DNA of 11,763 bases, taken from assembly GCA_002436505.1 (NCBI GenBank), contig DJML01000070.1:26556-38318 (forward strand). The letters are read 5' to 3'. A program made the translations under genes and the position numbers. A model generated the notes under the pieces. That model was not told the origin of the DNA and made no database searches. It saw nothing but the letters and a program-made list of their open reading frames with translations. Shown in pieces: positions 1 to 6,915 of the stretch. The first letter of the stretch is position 1. Each line of letters starts with the position of its first letter. The stretch comes from Bacteroidetes bacterium UBA6491 (lineage in GTDB: Bacteria; Bacteroidota; Bacteroidia; NS11-12g; UBA9320).

Positions 1-974
1 ACAAATACCTTTTCGGCAGAATCGACACAACCTACCAGATCCTTATCCACTTTTCTCGTAGTGTACAGTTTGACTTTATAAACACCTGGATTTTTAAACT
101 TGAACGAAGCTGTTGGAACATCTCTTGTCTGCCCGTCAGAGGTCACATACTTATAGTTGGTCCGGTCACCTCCGCCTCCGTACGCAATTGGCGGAGGATA
201 CGATAGGTTCAGGAACTTGAAATTATTGCCTTCAAGGCATTGGATCGAATCATTGCCAGGTAAAGATGGGTCTAGTTTGAAATCTGTGAAGAAAGGGACC
301 ACCACAGTATCCTCTAAGACAGAAGAGGTTTTACATCCAATTGCATTGACAGTCAGTGTAACCTTAAATATTCCCCCTGTGGTATAGGAATAAGTAGGAT
401 TGGTGTTTTTTGAAGTGCTTTTATCACCAAAATCCCAGGTATAGGTCATGGTGTTGTTCAATGAATTGCTTGAACTATTGGTATACTTGAATACATTCCC
501 GGAAATACATTGAAATCCATCGTCAATAGAAAACTTAGATGTAATGTTCTCGGTAATAGTATCCGCCTTGGCGTAACCTGAAGATGTAAGATAGGTCACA
601 CCTGAAGTGTTTGAATTGTACTCAAGTACTACAAAATAATACCTCGTATTCTTTTTCAGGCCAAGGACCTTTGAAACATTTCCGCTTCCTTCATATACCA
701 CAAAATTTCCCGTTCCGATCTCCTGGCCTTTACCCATAGTATCGGACCATGCATAGAACGAAAAGTCAATCGGGAATGCGTTGACAGGGCTTCCTTCCTT
801 AGCAATGATAATTCTTCCATTGCCATCTCCCTTTGTCCAGTTCAATGTTGCCTCATTGCAATATACCGAAGAGAAGCCAAGTGAACTCGCGTGAGTACTT
901 GGTGGTGTCTGTGCTTCTACGCGGCTGGAACAAAGTAGTCCAAGAAGAATTGTGATATATGAAAAAACCTTCAC
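1..974 (-). CDS. Secreted PKD-domain protein, N-terminal part (cut by left edge)
   Basis: The first 324 codons of a longer gene are visible; the rest lies beyond position 1. The start is GTG at 974: an in-frame TAA lies two codons upstream, and the next residues form a good Sec signal peptide (hydrophobic ITILLGLLC, then VEA-Q at residues 19-22). After it comes a fibronectin-III-like domain (about 30-138) with NWTKGDGNGR at 45-54 and YYFVVLEYN at 112-120, a type common in Bacteroidota surface proteins. Two PKD-like modules follow, about 148-225 and 238-322. The first has WDFGD at 180-184. Each opens with a C-x2-GN-x-F motif (C156, C246) and closes with Gly-Cys (C214, C316), suggesting one disulfide per module. 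Such proteins are usually large, secreted or adhesive, and often carry a type IX secretion tail; that end is not visible. No enzymatic function can be assigned. Confidence 0.88.
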   Translation of the reverse strand, partial: MKVFSYITILLGLLCSSRVEAQTPPSTHASSLGFSSVYCNEATLNWTKGDGNGRIIIAKEGSPVNAFPIDFSFYAWSDTMGKGQEIGTGNFVVYEGSGNVSKVLGLKKNTRYYFVVLEYNSNTSGVTYLTSSGYAKADTITENITSKFSIDDGFQCISGNVFKYTNSSSNSLNNTMTYTWDFGDKSTSKNTNPTYSYTTGGIFKVTLTVNAIGCKTSSVLEDTVVVPFFTDFKLDPSLPGNDSIQCLEGNNFKFLNLSYPPPIAYGGGGDRTNYKYVTSDGQTRDVPTASFKFKNPGVYKVKLYTTRKVDKDLVGCVDSAEKVF

Positions 975-980
975 TTCTTA

Positions 981-988
981 CAAATTTA
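981..988 (-). promoter_or_regulatory. Bacteroidota-type -7 box upstream of the PKD protein
   Basis: On the minus strand the bases read TAAATTTG, an exact match to the Bacteroidota -7 consensus TAnnTTTG. It ends 6 nt before the GTG start at 974, so the transcript would be nearly leaderless. No TTG -33 element is seen at the usual 17-23 nt spacing, so this is suggestive rather than firm. Confidence 0.45.
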
Positions 989-1014
989 TTAAATCCCGGG
1001 GGTCTATGAGCAGT

Positions 1015-1028
1015 ATGATTTAAATCAT
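1015..1028. promoter_or_regulatory. Perfect 14-bp palindrome, candidate operator
   Basis: ATGATTTAAATCAT is a perfect inverted repeat with no spacer. Its centre lies about 33 nt upstream of the -7 box of the PKD gene, a position suited to a dimeric transcription factor acting near or just above the -33 region. Function is inferred only from symmetry and place; AT-rich DNA produces some palindromes by chance. Confidence 0.35.
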
Positions 1029-1203
1029 GACATAAAAAGTTCAAAAAAAACCTCTATTTTTTACTTAAACAACTGATTAACAATCAAATAGCTTAAATGG
1101 TTTTCTTAAATACCACGGTTAGATATATTGAGATAATATACGAATTGCTCATGCCAACTGTGTCAACAGTAATTTAGGTTAATGTTTTTACGCAAAAGGC
1201 ACA

Positions 1204-2073
1204 TTATTTGGAAAATCTGCCAATGACCCCTAAAGGTAGCACATGGCCGCTCGTTGCCGGAACTACAAGTTCTCCGACTTCAAGATTGTCAGGGTTTTGA
1301 TAATTTGATCTCAGAAGGTTTTGAATGATCACAGATGAGAAACCCATCGAATAGGTATTCAGGATCATGAAATGTCGTTTATCGTCCAACAGGTTTGACA
1401 ATGATTGAAGCAGAAGATCTATACTCTCCTCCAGCTTCCATCTTTCACCGCCTGCACCTATGCCATAAGCGGGAGGATCAAGTATTATTCCATTATACCT
1501 GCGGCCTCTTTTAACTTCCCGCTCAACAAATTTCACCGCATCTTCAACCACCCATCGGATATCCTTAAGCCCGGAAAGTTCCATGTTCCTTCTTGCCCAG
1601 GTGATCACCTGTTTAACAGAATCGACATGTACCACATCTGCGCCAGCCAGACGTGCAGCTAAAGAAGCTCCACCAGTGTAGGCGAATAGGTTAAGCACCT
1701 TGCAATCAGGACCTGTTCTTTTCACCTGTTCATGGATATAGGTCCAGTTAGCCGCTTGTTCAGGAAAGATACCAACGTGCTTGAAGCGGGTCAAAGACAG
1801 ATGGAATCGCAAGTTTTTACCGGCCAGAGGATATTCCATCTCCCAGTCGCTGATCTTTTTATCTTTAAACGACCATTCCCCTTTATGACTTGACGACTGT
1901 TCAAAAGTACCGTTCGCTAACCGGCGCCATTCGCTTTCTGCAAGATTCTTACTCCAGACGGCCTGAGGTTCCGGCCGGCGTAAGATGTAAGGACCGAATC
2001 GTTCCAGTTTTTCAAATCCGCCGACATCTATCAGTTCGTATTGCTTCCAACCGGAAGGTTTTATTAGTTTCAT
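1204..2073 (-). CDS. Class I SAM-dependent methyltransferase, RlmI/RlmK-type (putative rRNA methylase)
   Basis: This 289-residue protein has the Rossmann-fold core of the COG1092-type RNA methyltransferases. Motif I is VLNLFAYTGG at 126-135, an acidic residue follows the second strand (D151), and motif IV is DPPAYG at 199-204, the signature of this rRNA base methylase family. The first 90 or so residues form a beta-rich lead-in; the N-terminal PUA domain of full-length RlmI (about 390-400 residues) is absent, as in many short Bacteroidota homologues. Substrate is probably an rRNA base, but the exact position cannot be told. The ATG overlaps the stop of the upstream exonuclease gene by 4 bp (ATGA), which implies translational coupling, and it is the last gene of its cluster. 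The family is secure, the target is inferred. Confidence 0.9.
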   Translation of the reverse strand: MKLIKPSGWKQYELIDVGGFEKLERFGPYILRRPEPQAVWSKNLAESEWRRLANGTFEQSSSHKGEWSFKDKKISDWEMEYPLAGKNLRFHLSLTRFKHVGIFPEQAANWTYIHEQVKRTGPDCKVLNLFAYTGGASLAARLAGADVVHVDSVKQVITWARRNMELSGLKDIRWVVEDAVKFVEREVKRGRRYNGIILDPPAYGIGAGGERWKLEESIDLLLQSLSNLLDDKRHFMILNTYSMGFSSVIIQNLLRSNYQNPDNLEVGELVVPATSGHVLPLGVIGRFSK

Positions 2074-2792
2074 TGGCTTGTAAGCACTATATCTTTATCC
2101 TGAAGAATTGCATTTGAAGTCATCCGCAAGAGAACATTGGCTAACGTAATGATGTCTTTCTCGCAATAGACTTTTATTCTTTCAAGGTCTTTATCCTTGT
2201 AGTAAACCTCTCGTACCATACTGCCGTCAATATCATCCTTCGGCGTTGGTATATCGAACACTGCCGCCAGAAGATCCAGTGAAGTGAAACTCTTGAAATC
2301 ACCGAATTTCCATAGTTGCATAGTATCAATGTGGTTTACCTCCCATGGTTTTTTACCCGCTGTGTCAAGCAAGTATGGCAATTTAAGCCTGTGGATCAGT
2401 ATCCGTCTGGCCAGGTATGGAAAATCAAACTCTTTCCCATTATGGGCACATAGCAATTTCTGAGGTGAACTGAAGCCGGTGTTCAACAACTCACAAAACT
2501 CCATCAACACCTTCTTTTCATCATGTCCGTAAAAAGATTTGATCCTGTACCCCCATCGATCGCCTTTCTGGGTCAGGATCCCAACCGAGATACAAACTAT
2601 TTTCCCGAATTCTGCATAGATACCTGCCCTCTCATAAAGATCTGATGGGATTTCGTCTTCCTTTGCCAGTGTTTTTGATTTCTTATCCCAAAGACCTTTC
2701 CATCGGTCCGGAAGTTCATTGTATTCACTGTATTGAGGTACGGTCTCAATATCAAGGATCAATACATTATGTAAATTAAGGTTTTCTAACAT
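2070..2792 (-). CDS. Stand-alone 3'-5' exonuclease, PolB-exonuclease-like (DEDDy)
   Basis: This 240-residue protein matches the predicted 3'-5' exonucleases related to the proofreading domain of family B DNA polymerases. All three exonuclease motifs are visible: Exo I DIET at 14-17 (D14, E16), Exo II in HNGKEFDFPYL at 117-127 (D123), and Exo III YCEKD at 209-213 (Y209 and D213, the Y-x3-D form). The four acidic residues would bind two metal ions. There is no polymerase domain, so it probably trims DNA or RNA ends on its own; substrate unknown. It starts 32 bp after the stop of the YgcG-like gene and overlaps the methyltransferase by 4 bp, so it is probably co-transcribed with both. Confidence 0.9.
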   Translation of the reverse strand: MLENLNLHNVLILDIETVPQYSEYNELPDRWKGLWDKKSKTLAKEDEIPSDLYERAGIYAEFGKIVCISVGILTQKGDRWGYRIKSFYGHDEKKVLMEFCELLNTGFSSPQKLLCAHNGKEFDFPYLARRILIHRLKLPYLLDTAGKKPWEVNHIDTMQLWKFGDFKSFTSLDLLAAVFDIPTPKDDIDGSMVREVYYKDKDLERIKVYCEKDIITLANVLLRMTSNAILQDKDIVLTSQ

Positions 2793-2824
2793 TCAGACTT
2801 TTTGCTTTCTCCATTCATTTAAAA

Positions 2825-3601
2825 CTATCTCCAGCTTCCGCCGGCACCACCTCCACCGAAACTGCCTCCTCCAAAGCCGCCGAAGCCGCCTCCTCCGCTA
2901 CCGAAACCACCACCGGAGGACCATCCACCTCCACCCCATCCCCAGGGGCCTCTTGAAGAATGTCTTTTCCCCGTGTATGTTTGACCGCCTTTTCCAAAAA
3001 TAAAGATCATCAGAATTATTAATATAATAATGCTAACGATCAGCCACATCGGTGGAGCCACCACATCACCGCTGCCTTCAAACTCTCCGGCAGCGTACTC
3101 GATCAGCTTGCTGATGCCCTGGTCAATCCCGTCATAATATCTCCCCTGCTCGAACAACGGAGTTATTACGTTCCGGATCACGCGTTCAGCTCTTCCGTCG
3201 GTAATGTTTCCTTCAAGCCCCTGTCCGACCTGAATAAATATCTCATGTTCCTTTACAGCAACATAGATGAGCAGTCCATTATCCTTTTTCTCATTGCCAA
3301 TCCCCCATTCCTCAGCAATCTCCAGTGAACGATCGAATGCAGCCATTCCATTCAGTGACGACTCCACGACAACCGCAAATTCATTTGAAGTTGAATCATG
3401 GTACGTCTCAAGTTTGACGACAAGCTGCGCCTGTTCATTTTGTGAGAACATGCCTGCCTCATCGTATACAAATGCCCTTTCATTGCTTGCTGGCCGCGGT
3501 ATCTCTTTGCATATCCCGGACAAAGGAATGAACAAGATCAGACAAATCCCAGTGCACTTAGCTATAACTGATCTCATCTGATAGTTCATTTTGATCATCA
3601 T
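2825..3601 (-). CDS. YgcG-like TPM-domain membrane protein with glycine-rich tail
   Basis: The product is 258 residues from the first ATG. It has a signal peptide (hydrophobic stretch about 16-30), a TPM domain (about 42-170, with FVYDEAGMFS at 44-53 and DNGLLIYVAV at 107-116), one transmembrane helix (about 186-203), and a C-terminal tail of glycine, phenylalanine, serine and tryptophan ending GGSWR. This is the YgcG layout, with the TPM domain outside the cytoplasmic membrane; some plant TPM proteins act as acid phosphatases or photosystem II repair factors, but the bacterial role is unsettled. The start is ambiguous: ATG at 3601, or ATG at 3577 giving the cleaner signal peptide MRSVIAKCTG; neither has a clear ribosome-binding site. 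Both starts lie inside the end of the upstream TPM gene (overlap 44 or 20 bp). Its partners are lemA and that TPM gene. Confidence 0.9.
   Translation of the reverse strand: MMIKMNYQMRSVIAKCTGICLILFIPLSGICKEIPRPASNERAFVYDEAGMFSQNEQAQLVVKLETYHDSTSNEFAVVVESSLNGMAAFDRSLEIAEEWGIGNEKKDNGLLIYVAVKEHEIFIQVGQGLEGNITDGRAERVIRNVITPLFEQGRYYDGIDQGISKLIEYAAGEFEGSGDVVAPPMWLIVSIIILIILMIFIFGKGGQTYTGKRHSSRGPWGWGGGGWSSGGGFGSGGGGFGGFGGGSFGGGGAGGSWR
2834..2947 (-). repeat. Low-complexity glycine-rich coding tract
   Basis: This stretch codes for the glycine-rich tail (residues about 219-256) of the YgcG-like protein, with runs of GGX where X is F, S, W or A. At the DNA level it is an imprecise, GC-rich repeat of Gly codons, which also creates a spurious open frame on the same strand. 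Similar tails close many YgcG-type proteins. Confidence 0.75.
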
Positions 3602-3989
3602 TTTTTATAGGGTAATAAATTGTAAGGCTATTGCCAATTTCACTCACCGCTTCGCAGATCCCTTTGACAATATCCCCGTTCTGAAAATGGAATGTCATCA
3701 CATTTATTACATCATTCCAGTAACCTTCTTTTAATTGCTTATGAATTCCCGTGTCTCCTACCACGGCGAACTTCTTATCTTTCAAGGCAACATAGATCAG
3801 TACCCCGTTGTGAAGATCTGTTTCATTCATTTTCATGTGAACGAAAAGATTCTCTGCTTTAAGCACTGGTGAACCTTTGCAGAATTCGTCAACATGCACA
3901 CGAATCTCTCCGGAGGTCAATCTTTCGGCTTCTTCAATAGACAGGACGATCTGTTTCTCCTCTGCTTTTAAAAAATAACCGCCAGCCAT
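3558..3989 (-). CDS. TPM-domain protein without signal peptide or membrane anchor
   Basis: This 143-residue protein is a second, shorter TPM-family member. It starts in an amphipathic region and shows AERLTSGEIRVHV at 21-33 and NGVLIYVALKDKKFAVVGD at 61-79, the two conserved strands of the fold. It has no signal peptide and no clear transmembrane helix, so it should be cytoplasmic, unlike its downstream YgcG-like neighbour. Its ATG shares one base with the lemA stop (TAATG), and its own end overlaps the next gene, indicating tight translational coupling. In many Bacteroidota lemA is followed by two TPM genes; this is that middle gene. Biochemical activity is unknown. Confidence 0.87.
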   Translation of the reverse strand: MAGGYFLKAEEKQIVLSIEEAERLTSGEIRVHVDEFCKGSPVLKAENLFVHMKMNETDLHNGVLIYVALKDKKFAVVGDTGIHKQLKEGYWNDVINVMTFHFQNGDIVKGICEAVSEIGNSLTIYYPIKNDDQNELSDEISYS

Positions 3990-4576
3990 TACAACACTTC
4001 ATCAATGTCAGGAACTTCACTTGCGCCTTCAACAGCATCGAACAAAGGTTTTTCTTCAAAACCAAATTGACGTGCATACAGTAAACCAGGGAAACGCTGA
4101 ATTTTGGTATTGTATGTCTTAACAGCCTGGTTGTATCTTTGTCTTGCAGTATTTATCCTGTTCTCCGTTCCGGCTAACTCGGTCTGAAGATTTAAAAAAT
4201 TCTCGTTTGCCTTCAGGTCAGGATATCTCTCAACCACAACATCAATAACCCCTGCCATACTTTTCTGCAGGGCAGACTGTGCCTGCTGATACTGCTGGAG
4301 TTTATCAGCATTCAGATTGTCGAGGTTCACATCAAGACTTTTGACTCTGTTCCTTGCTTCAGTTACTTTAATAAAGGTCTCCTGTTCATAAGTGGCATAT
4401 TTCTTTACCACCTTGCCCAGGTTGGGGATCAGTTCAAAACGCCTTTGATAGGTGCTTTCGACATCTGCCCATGCACGCTCTACCTCATTTCTGGCACTGA
4501 TGATGTTGTTGTAGATAACAAATGCATAGAATACCAGTGCGCCGATAACAATTAGCCAAATATAATTTCTCTTCAT
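3989..4576 (-). CDS. lemA: LemA family protein
   Basis: This 195-residue protein has an N-terminal transmembrane helix (about 5-22), then a short extracytoplasmic N-side and a long helical domain, the usual LemA form and length. Family signatures are ERAWADVESTYQRRFELIPNL at 33-53, YPDLKANENFLNLQTEL at 118-134, and RYNQAVKTYN at 147-156 followed by FPG at 162-164. LemA proteins are of unclear function; they are four-helix membrane proteins that occur with TPM/YgcG partners, and a role in envelope homeostasis is a common inference. Here it leads a tight run of genes and has a -7-like box 20 nt upstream, so it may have its own promoter in addition to any read-through from the glycosyltransferase 76 bp upstream. 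Confidence 0.95.
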   Translation of the reverse strand: MKRNYIWLIVIGALVFYAFVIYNNIISARNEVERAWADVESTYQRRFELIPNLGKVVKKYATYEQETFIKVTEARNRVKSLDVNLDNLNADKLQQYQQAQSALQKSMAGVIDVVVERYPDLKANENFLNLQTELAGTENRINTARQRYNQAVKTYNTKIQRFPGLLYARQFGFEEKPLFDAVEGASEVPDIDEVL

Positions 4577-4596
4577 TGCTGCGGATTTAATACAAA

Positions 4597-4604
4597 CAAA
4601 ATTA
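4597..4604 (-). promoter_or_regulatory. Candidate -7 box for the lemA cluster
   Basis: The minus strand reads TAATTTTG, fitting TAnnTTTG, 20 nt before the lemA ATG. Two TTG candidates for a -33 element lie 16 nt (4621-4623) and 24 nt (4629-4631) upstream, just outside the usual 17-23 nt. It sits in the only gap above 40 bp within the long minus-strand gene run, which supports a promoter here. Confidence 0.45.
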
Positions 4605-4652
4605 ACAGATATGAGGGAGACAATTACCCAAATATCAAATTCAATTGATCAA

Positions 4653-5591
4653 TCAGATCGTCTTCGAAATTTTGTATTTATTCCTATCGGCTGCAGATCG
4701 TGAGGTCAATTCACCCAAAAAGCCTGAAAGGAATAACTGGGTTCCAATGATCATGGCCACAAGTCCTATGTAGAATATGGGACGCTCTGTCATTCGATAA
4801 TAATCATCTGACACGAAACGGTCAATGGTAAGATACATTGCAATACCGAAACCAAAGAGAAAACTTAAGAATCCCAACGTACCGAAGAAATGCATGGGGC
4901 GTTTACCAAAACGGCCAACAAAAAAGATCGATAAAAGATCGAGGAAACCATTGATGAACCGTTCGAGGCCAAACTTGGTCACACCGTACTTACGGGCACG
5001 GTGTTGTACGACCTTCTCGCCAATTCGATCGAAGCCTTCTGTTTTTGCAAGGACAGGGATATAACGGTGCATTTCACCATAAACCTCTATGTTCTTGATC
5101 ACGTCAATATCATAAGCTTTGAGCCCACAATTAAAATCGTGCAATTTAATACCCGACATTTTTCTGGTTGCCCAATTAAAAATTTTGGTTGGAATTGTTT
5201 TTGTTAATGGATCATATCTTTTTTTCTTCCATCCTGATACAAGATGGTAGCCTTCTTCTCTGATCATCCGGTAAAGACCGGGAATTTCATCAGGAGAATC
5301 CTGAAGATCAGCATCCATGGTGATCACAACATGGCCACTTGCCAGTTTGAATCCTTCATTGAGCCCTGCACTTTTGCCATAATTGCGGCGAAATTTAAGG
5401 CCCCTGATATTATTATTAGCTGACTGCAGTTCTTCGATGACTTTCCATGACTCATCAGTACTGCCATCATCCACGAAGATCAATTCATAGCTGTAGCCGT
5501 TCTCTTTAACAACTTTATCGATCCAGCCTGCCAGTTCCGGCAGTGATTCTTCTTCATTATACAACGGTATGACTATGGATAGGTCCAGCAT
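4653..5591 (-). CDS. Family 2 glycosyltransferase, DPM1/GtrB-type, membrane-anchored
   Basis: The 312-residue protein has a GT-A domain with PLYNEE at 9-14, DDGSTD at 41-46 and the metal-binding DADLQD at 93-98. Further signatures of polyprenyl-phosphate sugar transferases follow: HDFNCGLKAY at 151-160, MHRYIPV at 174-180 and HRARKYGVTKFG at 197-208. Two transmembrane helices close the protein (about 233-256 and 271-294). Family members move a sugar from a nucleotide donor onto undecaprenyl or dolichyl phosphate at the cytoplasmic face, giving a lipid-linked sugar for envelope glycans; the exact sugar cannot be told. It lies 37 bp after the dihydroorotase-like gene, probably in the same operon, and no terminator is seen after it. 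Confidence 0.92.
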   Translation of the reverse strand: MLDLSIVIPLYNEEESLPELAGWIDKVVKENGYSYELIFVDDGSTDESWKVIEELQSANNNIRGLKFRRNYGKSAGLNEGFKLASGHVVITMDADLQDSPDEIPGLYRMIREEGYHLVSGWKKKRYDPLTKTIPTKIFNWATRKMSGIKLHDFNCGLKAYDIDVIKNIEVYGEMHRYIPVLAKTEGFDRIGEKVVQHRARKYGVTKFGLERFINGFLDLLSIFFVGRFGKRPMHFFGTLGFLSFLFGFGIAMYLTIDRFVSDDYYRMTERPIFYIGLVAMIIGTQLFLSGFLGELTSRSAADRNKYKISKTI

Positions 5592-5628
5592 TTATTCGAA
5601 TTTATTTGACGGTCTGCAATTTAATTTA

Positions 5629-6906
5629 TTAGACGTGAATATTCTGAACTCCGTTGCAAACGAATTTGACTGCTCCTTTCAAACTTTTGCCCCAAAGTGG
5701 ATGGTTTACGGCTCTTGACCTGTTGGTTTCTTTATTCAGCACCCACTCTTCTTTTTCAGAGAACAGGGCCAGGTTGGCTTTATTCCCTTTCTGTATAGAG
5801 GGCGGAGTTAGTCCAAGAAGTTTTCTTGGATTGATCACAGTAGCAGTAAGCCATTCGTTCCAGGTTATCTCTTCTTTAAGGTATGTTTCGTATACCTGTA
5901 AAAGCGTTTGCACCCCTATTGCACCGAATCCGGCAAAGTCAAATTCCTTCTTCTTTTCTTCGATGTTCTGAGGGCAGTGATCGGAAACGATCGCATCTAT
6001 CGTGCGATCCTTCAATCCCTTAACAAGTGCTTTGCGGTCTTTTTCGCTTCTTAAAGGAGGCATCACCTTGAAATTACTGTCAAAATCAAGGGTTTCTTTG
6101 TCGGTAAATGCGAGGTGATATATGCTCACGTCACATGAGATATTCAAACCTTCTTTTTTTGCCTGCTTAATTATATTAACACTTTCAGCAGATGAAATGT
6201 GGCTGAAGTGTAGGTGCCCTCCTGAGTATCGCAGCACATCTATCTGACGTCTTATCTCTGTATATTCAGCGATCGCCGGGCGCACCTTTAGCCCTGTATG
6301 AAGTGTTACTTCGCTCTCGTTAACCGAACCGTTCTGAACCAGACTTGTCTCTTCTGCATGGCTGAAGACCGGTAAACCAAAATCTTTGGTATACATCAGC
6401 ACTCGTTTAAGTACCCCCGGGTTTTTATATGCATTATCACCGTTGCTGTATCCAACCACACCTGCCAGCTTAAGATCATATAGTTCGGTAAGTTCCTCCC
6501 CTTTTAGATCAAATGTGGCGGCTCCAAGCACATGAACGTCGGTCAGGGTCCTGGAAGTACGGGTCTGGATGTATTCAACGATAGATTTTGACTGAACAAC
6601 AGGATCAGTATCAGGGATGGCAGCAATTCCTGTCACTCCTCCGGCCATGGCCGCATCAGTTAATGACAAAAGGTCTTCCTTGTGCTCATAGCCGGGATCA
6701 GCTGCCCGTACCCGCATATCGAACATCCCCGGAATAATAACCATTCCTTTGGCGTCAATAACACTGTAATCGGTTTTGACCGGAATGCTTTTTTTAATGT
6801 CTTTAATGTGCCCTTCGGTTATTAGAATATCAAAGGTTTCGCCATTCTTTCCTGAAGATGGGTCATAAACAGTGGCACTTTTGATAAGTGTATGTTGTCC
6901 TGACAA
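5629..6906 (-). CDS. pyrC: Dihydroorotase homologue with lost catalytic residues (probable pseudo-enzyme)
   Basis: At 425 residues this is the usual length for a class I dihydroorotase (the PyrC used in pyrimidine synthesis), with a TIM-barrel amidohydrolase and small flanking beta domain. The context PG-MFDMRVRAADPG-YEHKED at 59-78 aligns without gaps to the family signature, but the two metal-binding histidines of D-x-H-x-H are R65 and R67, and the substrate arginine is A69. The loop that usually reads FSDDG is YSNGD at 153-157, the substrate asparagine of the KVNPPLR motif is M282, and the histidine of DHAPH is Q313. H183 (SHAEE), H236 (SHISS) and D309 (SDHCP) are kept. The intact frame and preserved scaffold argue for selection, not decay. 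By analogy with the inactive PyrC' of Pseudomonas it might be structural, for example for aspartate transcarbamoylase assembly (inference). It starts 9 bp after the BatA-like gene. Confidence 0.88.
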   Translation of the reverse strand: MSGQHTLIKSATVYDPSSGKNGETFDILITEGHIKDIKKSIPVKTDYSVIDAKGMVIIPGMFDMRVRAADPGYEHKEDLLSLTDAAMAGGVTGIAAIPDTDPVVQSKSIVEYIQTRTSRTLTDVHVLGAATFDLKGEELTELYDLKLAGVVGYSNGDNAYKNPGVLKRVLMYTKDFGLPVFSHAEETSLVQNGSVNESEVTLHTGLKVRPAIAEYTEIRRQIDVLRYSGGHLHFSHISSAESVNIIKQAKKEGLNISCDVSIYHLAFTDKETLDFDSNFKVMPPLRSEKDRKALVKGLKDRTIDAIVSDHCPQNIEEKKKEFDFAGFGAIGVQTLLQVYETYLKEEITWNEWLTATVINPRKLLGLTPPSIQKGNKANLALFSEKEEWVLNKETNRSRAVNHPLWGKSLKGAVKFVCNGVQNIHV

Positions 6907-6915
6907 CGTTTATGT

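Larger units (their letters stand above)
975..1203. other. Intergenic region, AT-rich, no gene
   Basis: No convincing coding sequence lies in this 229-bp gap between the methyltransferase stop and the start of the PKD protein; both genes are on the minus strand. It is strongly AT-rich, holds a -7 box and a 14-bp palindrome near its left end (listed separately), and has two weak hairpins: TGATT/AATCA with a 3-nt loop at 1074-1086 and ACTGT/ACAGT with a 4-nt loop at 1157-1170. No strong GC-rich terminator stem with a U-tract is present. Confidence 0.7.

Noticed and set aside
157..387. Plus-strand 76-codon frame over the PKD protein
   Set aside because: The minus-strand frame gives a signal peptide and PKD motifs through this stretch; the plus frame has no recognisable content.
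1043..1062. Possible rho-independent terminator downstream of the methyltransferase
   Set aside because: The only stem is six A-U pairs around a 6-nt loop before a U-tract; without G-C pairs it is too weak to call.
1157..1170. TTGACA-like sequence and small hairpin in the intergenic region
   Set aside because: The hexamer resembles an E. coli -35 box, but Bacteroidota use another promoter consensus, and the 5-bp stem is within chance in AT-rich DNA.
2815..2997. Second open frame on the minus strand within the glycine-rich tail
   Set aside because: It is an alternate frame of the Gly-codon repeat (Val/Glu/Ala-rich), with no domain, and is fully covered by the YgcG-like gene.
2825..3989. The two TPM genes as one gene split by a frameshift
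   Set aside because: Each has its own complete TPM domain and start, and only the downstream one has a signal peptide, so they are two genes.
5629..6906. Dihydroorotase homologue as a decayed pseudogene
   Set aside because: The frame is intact over the full family length, the fold-defining parts are conserved and several metal ligands remain, so decay by mutation is unlikely; loss of catalysis in a maintained gene fits better.
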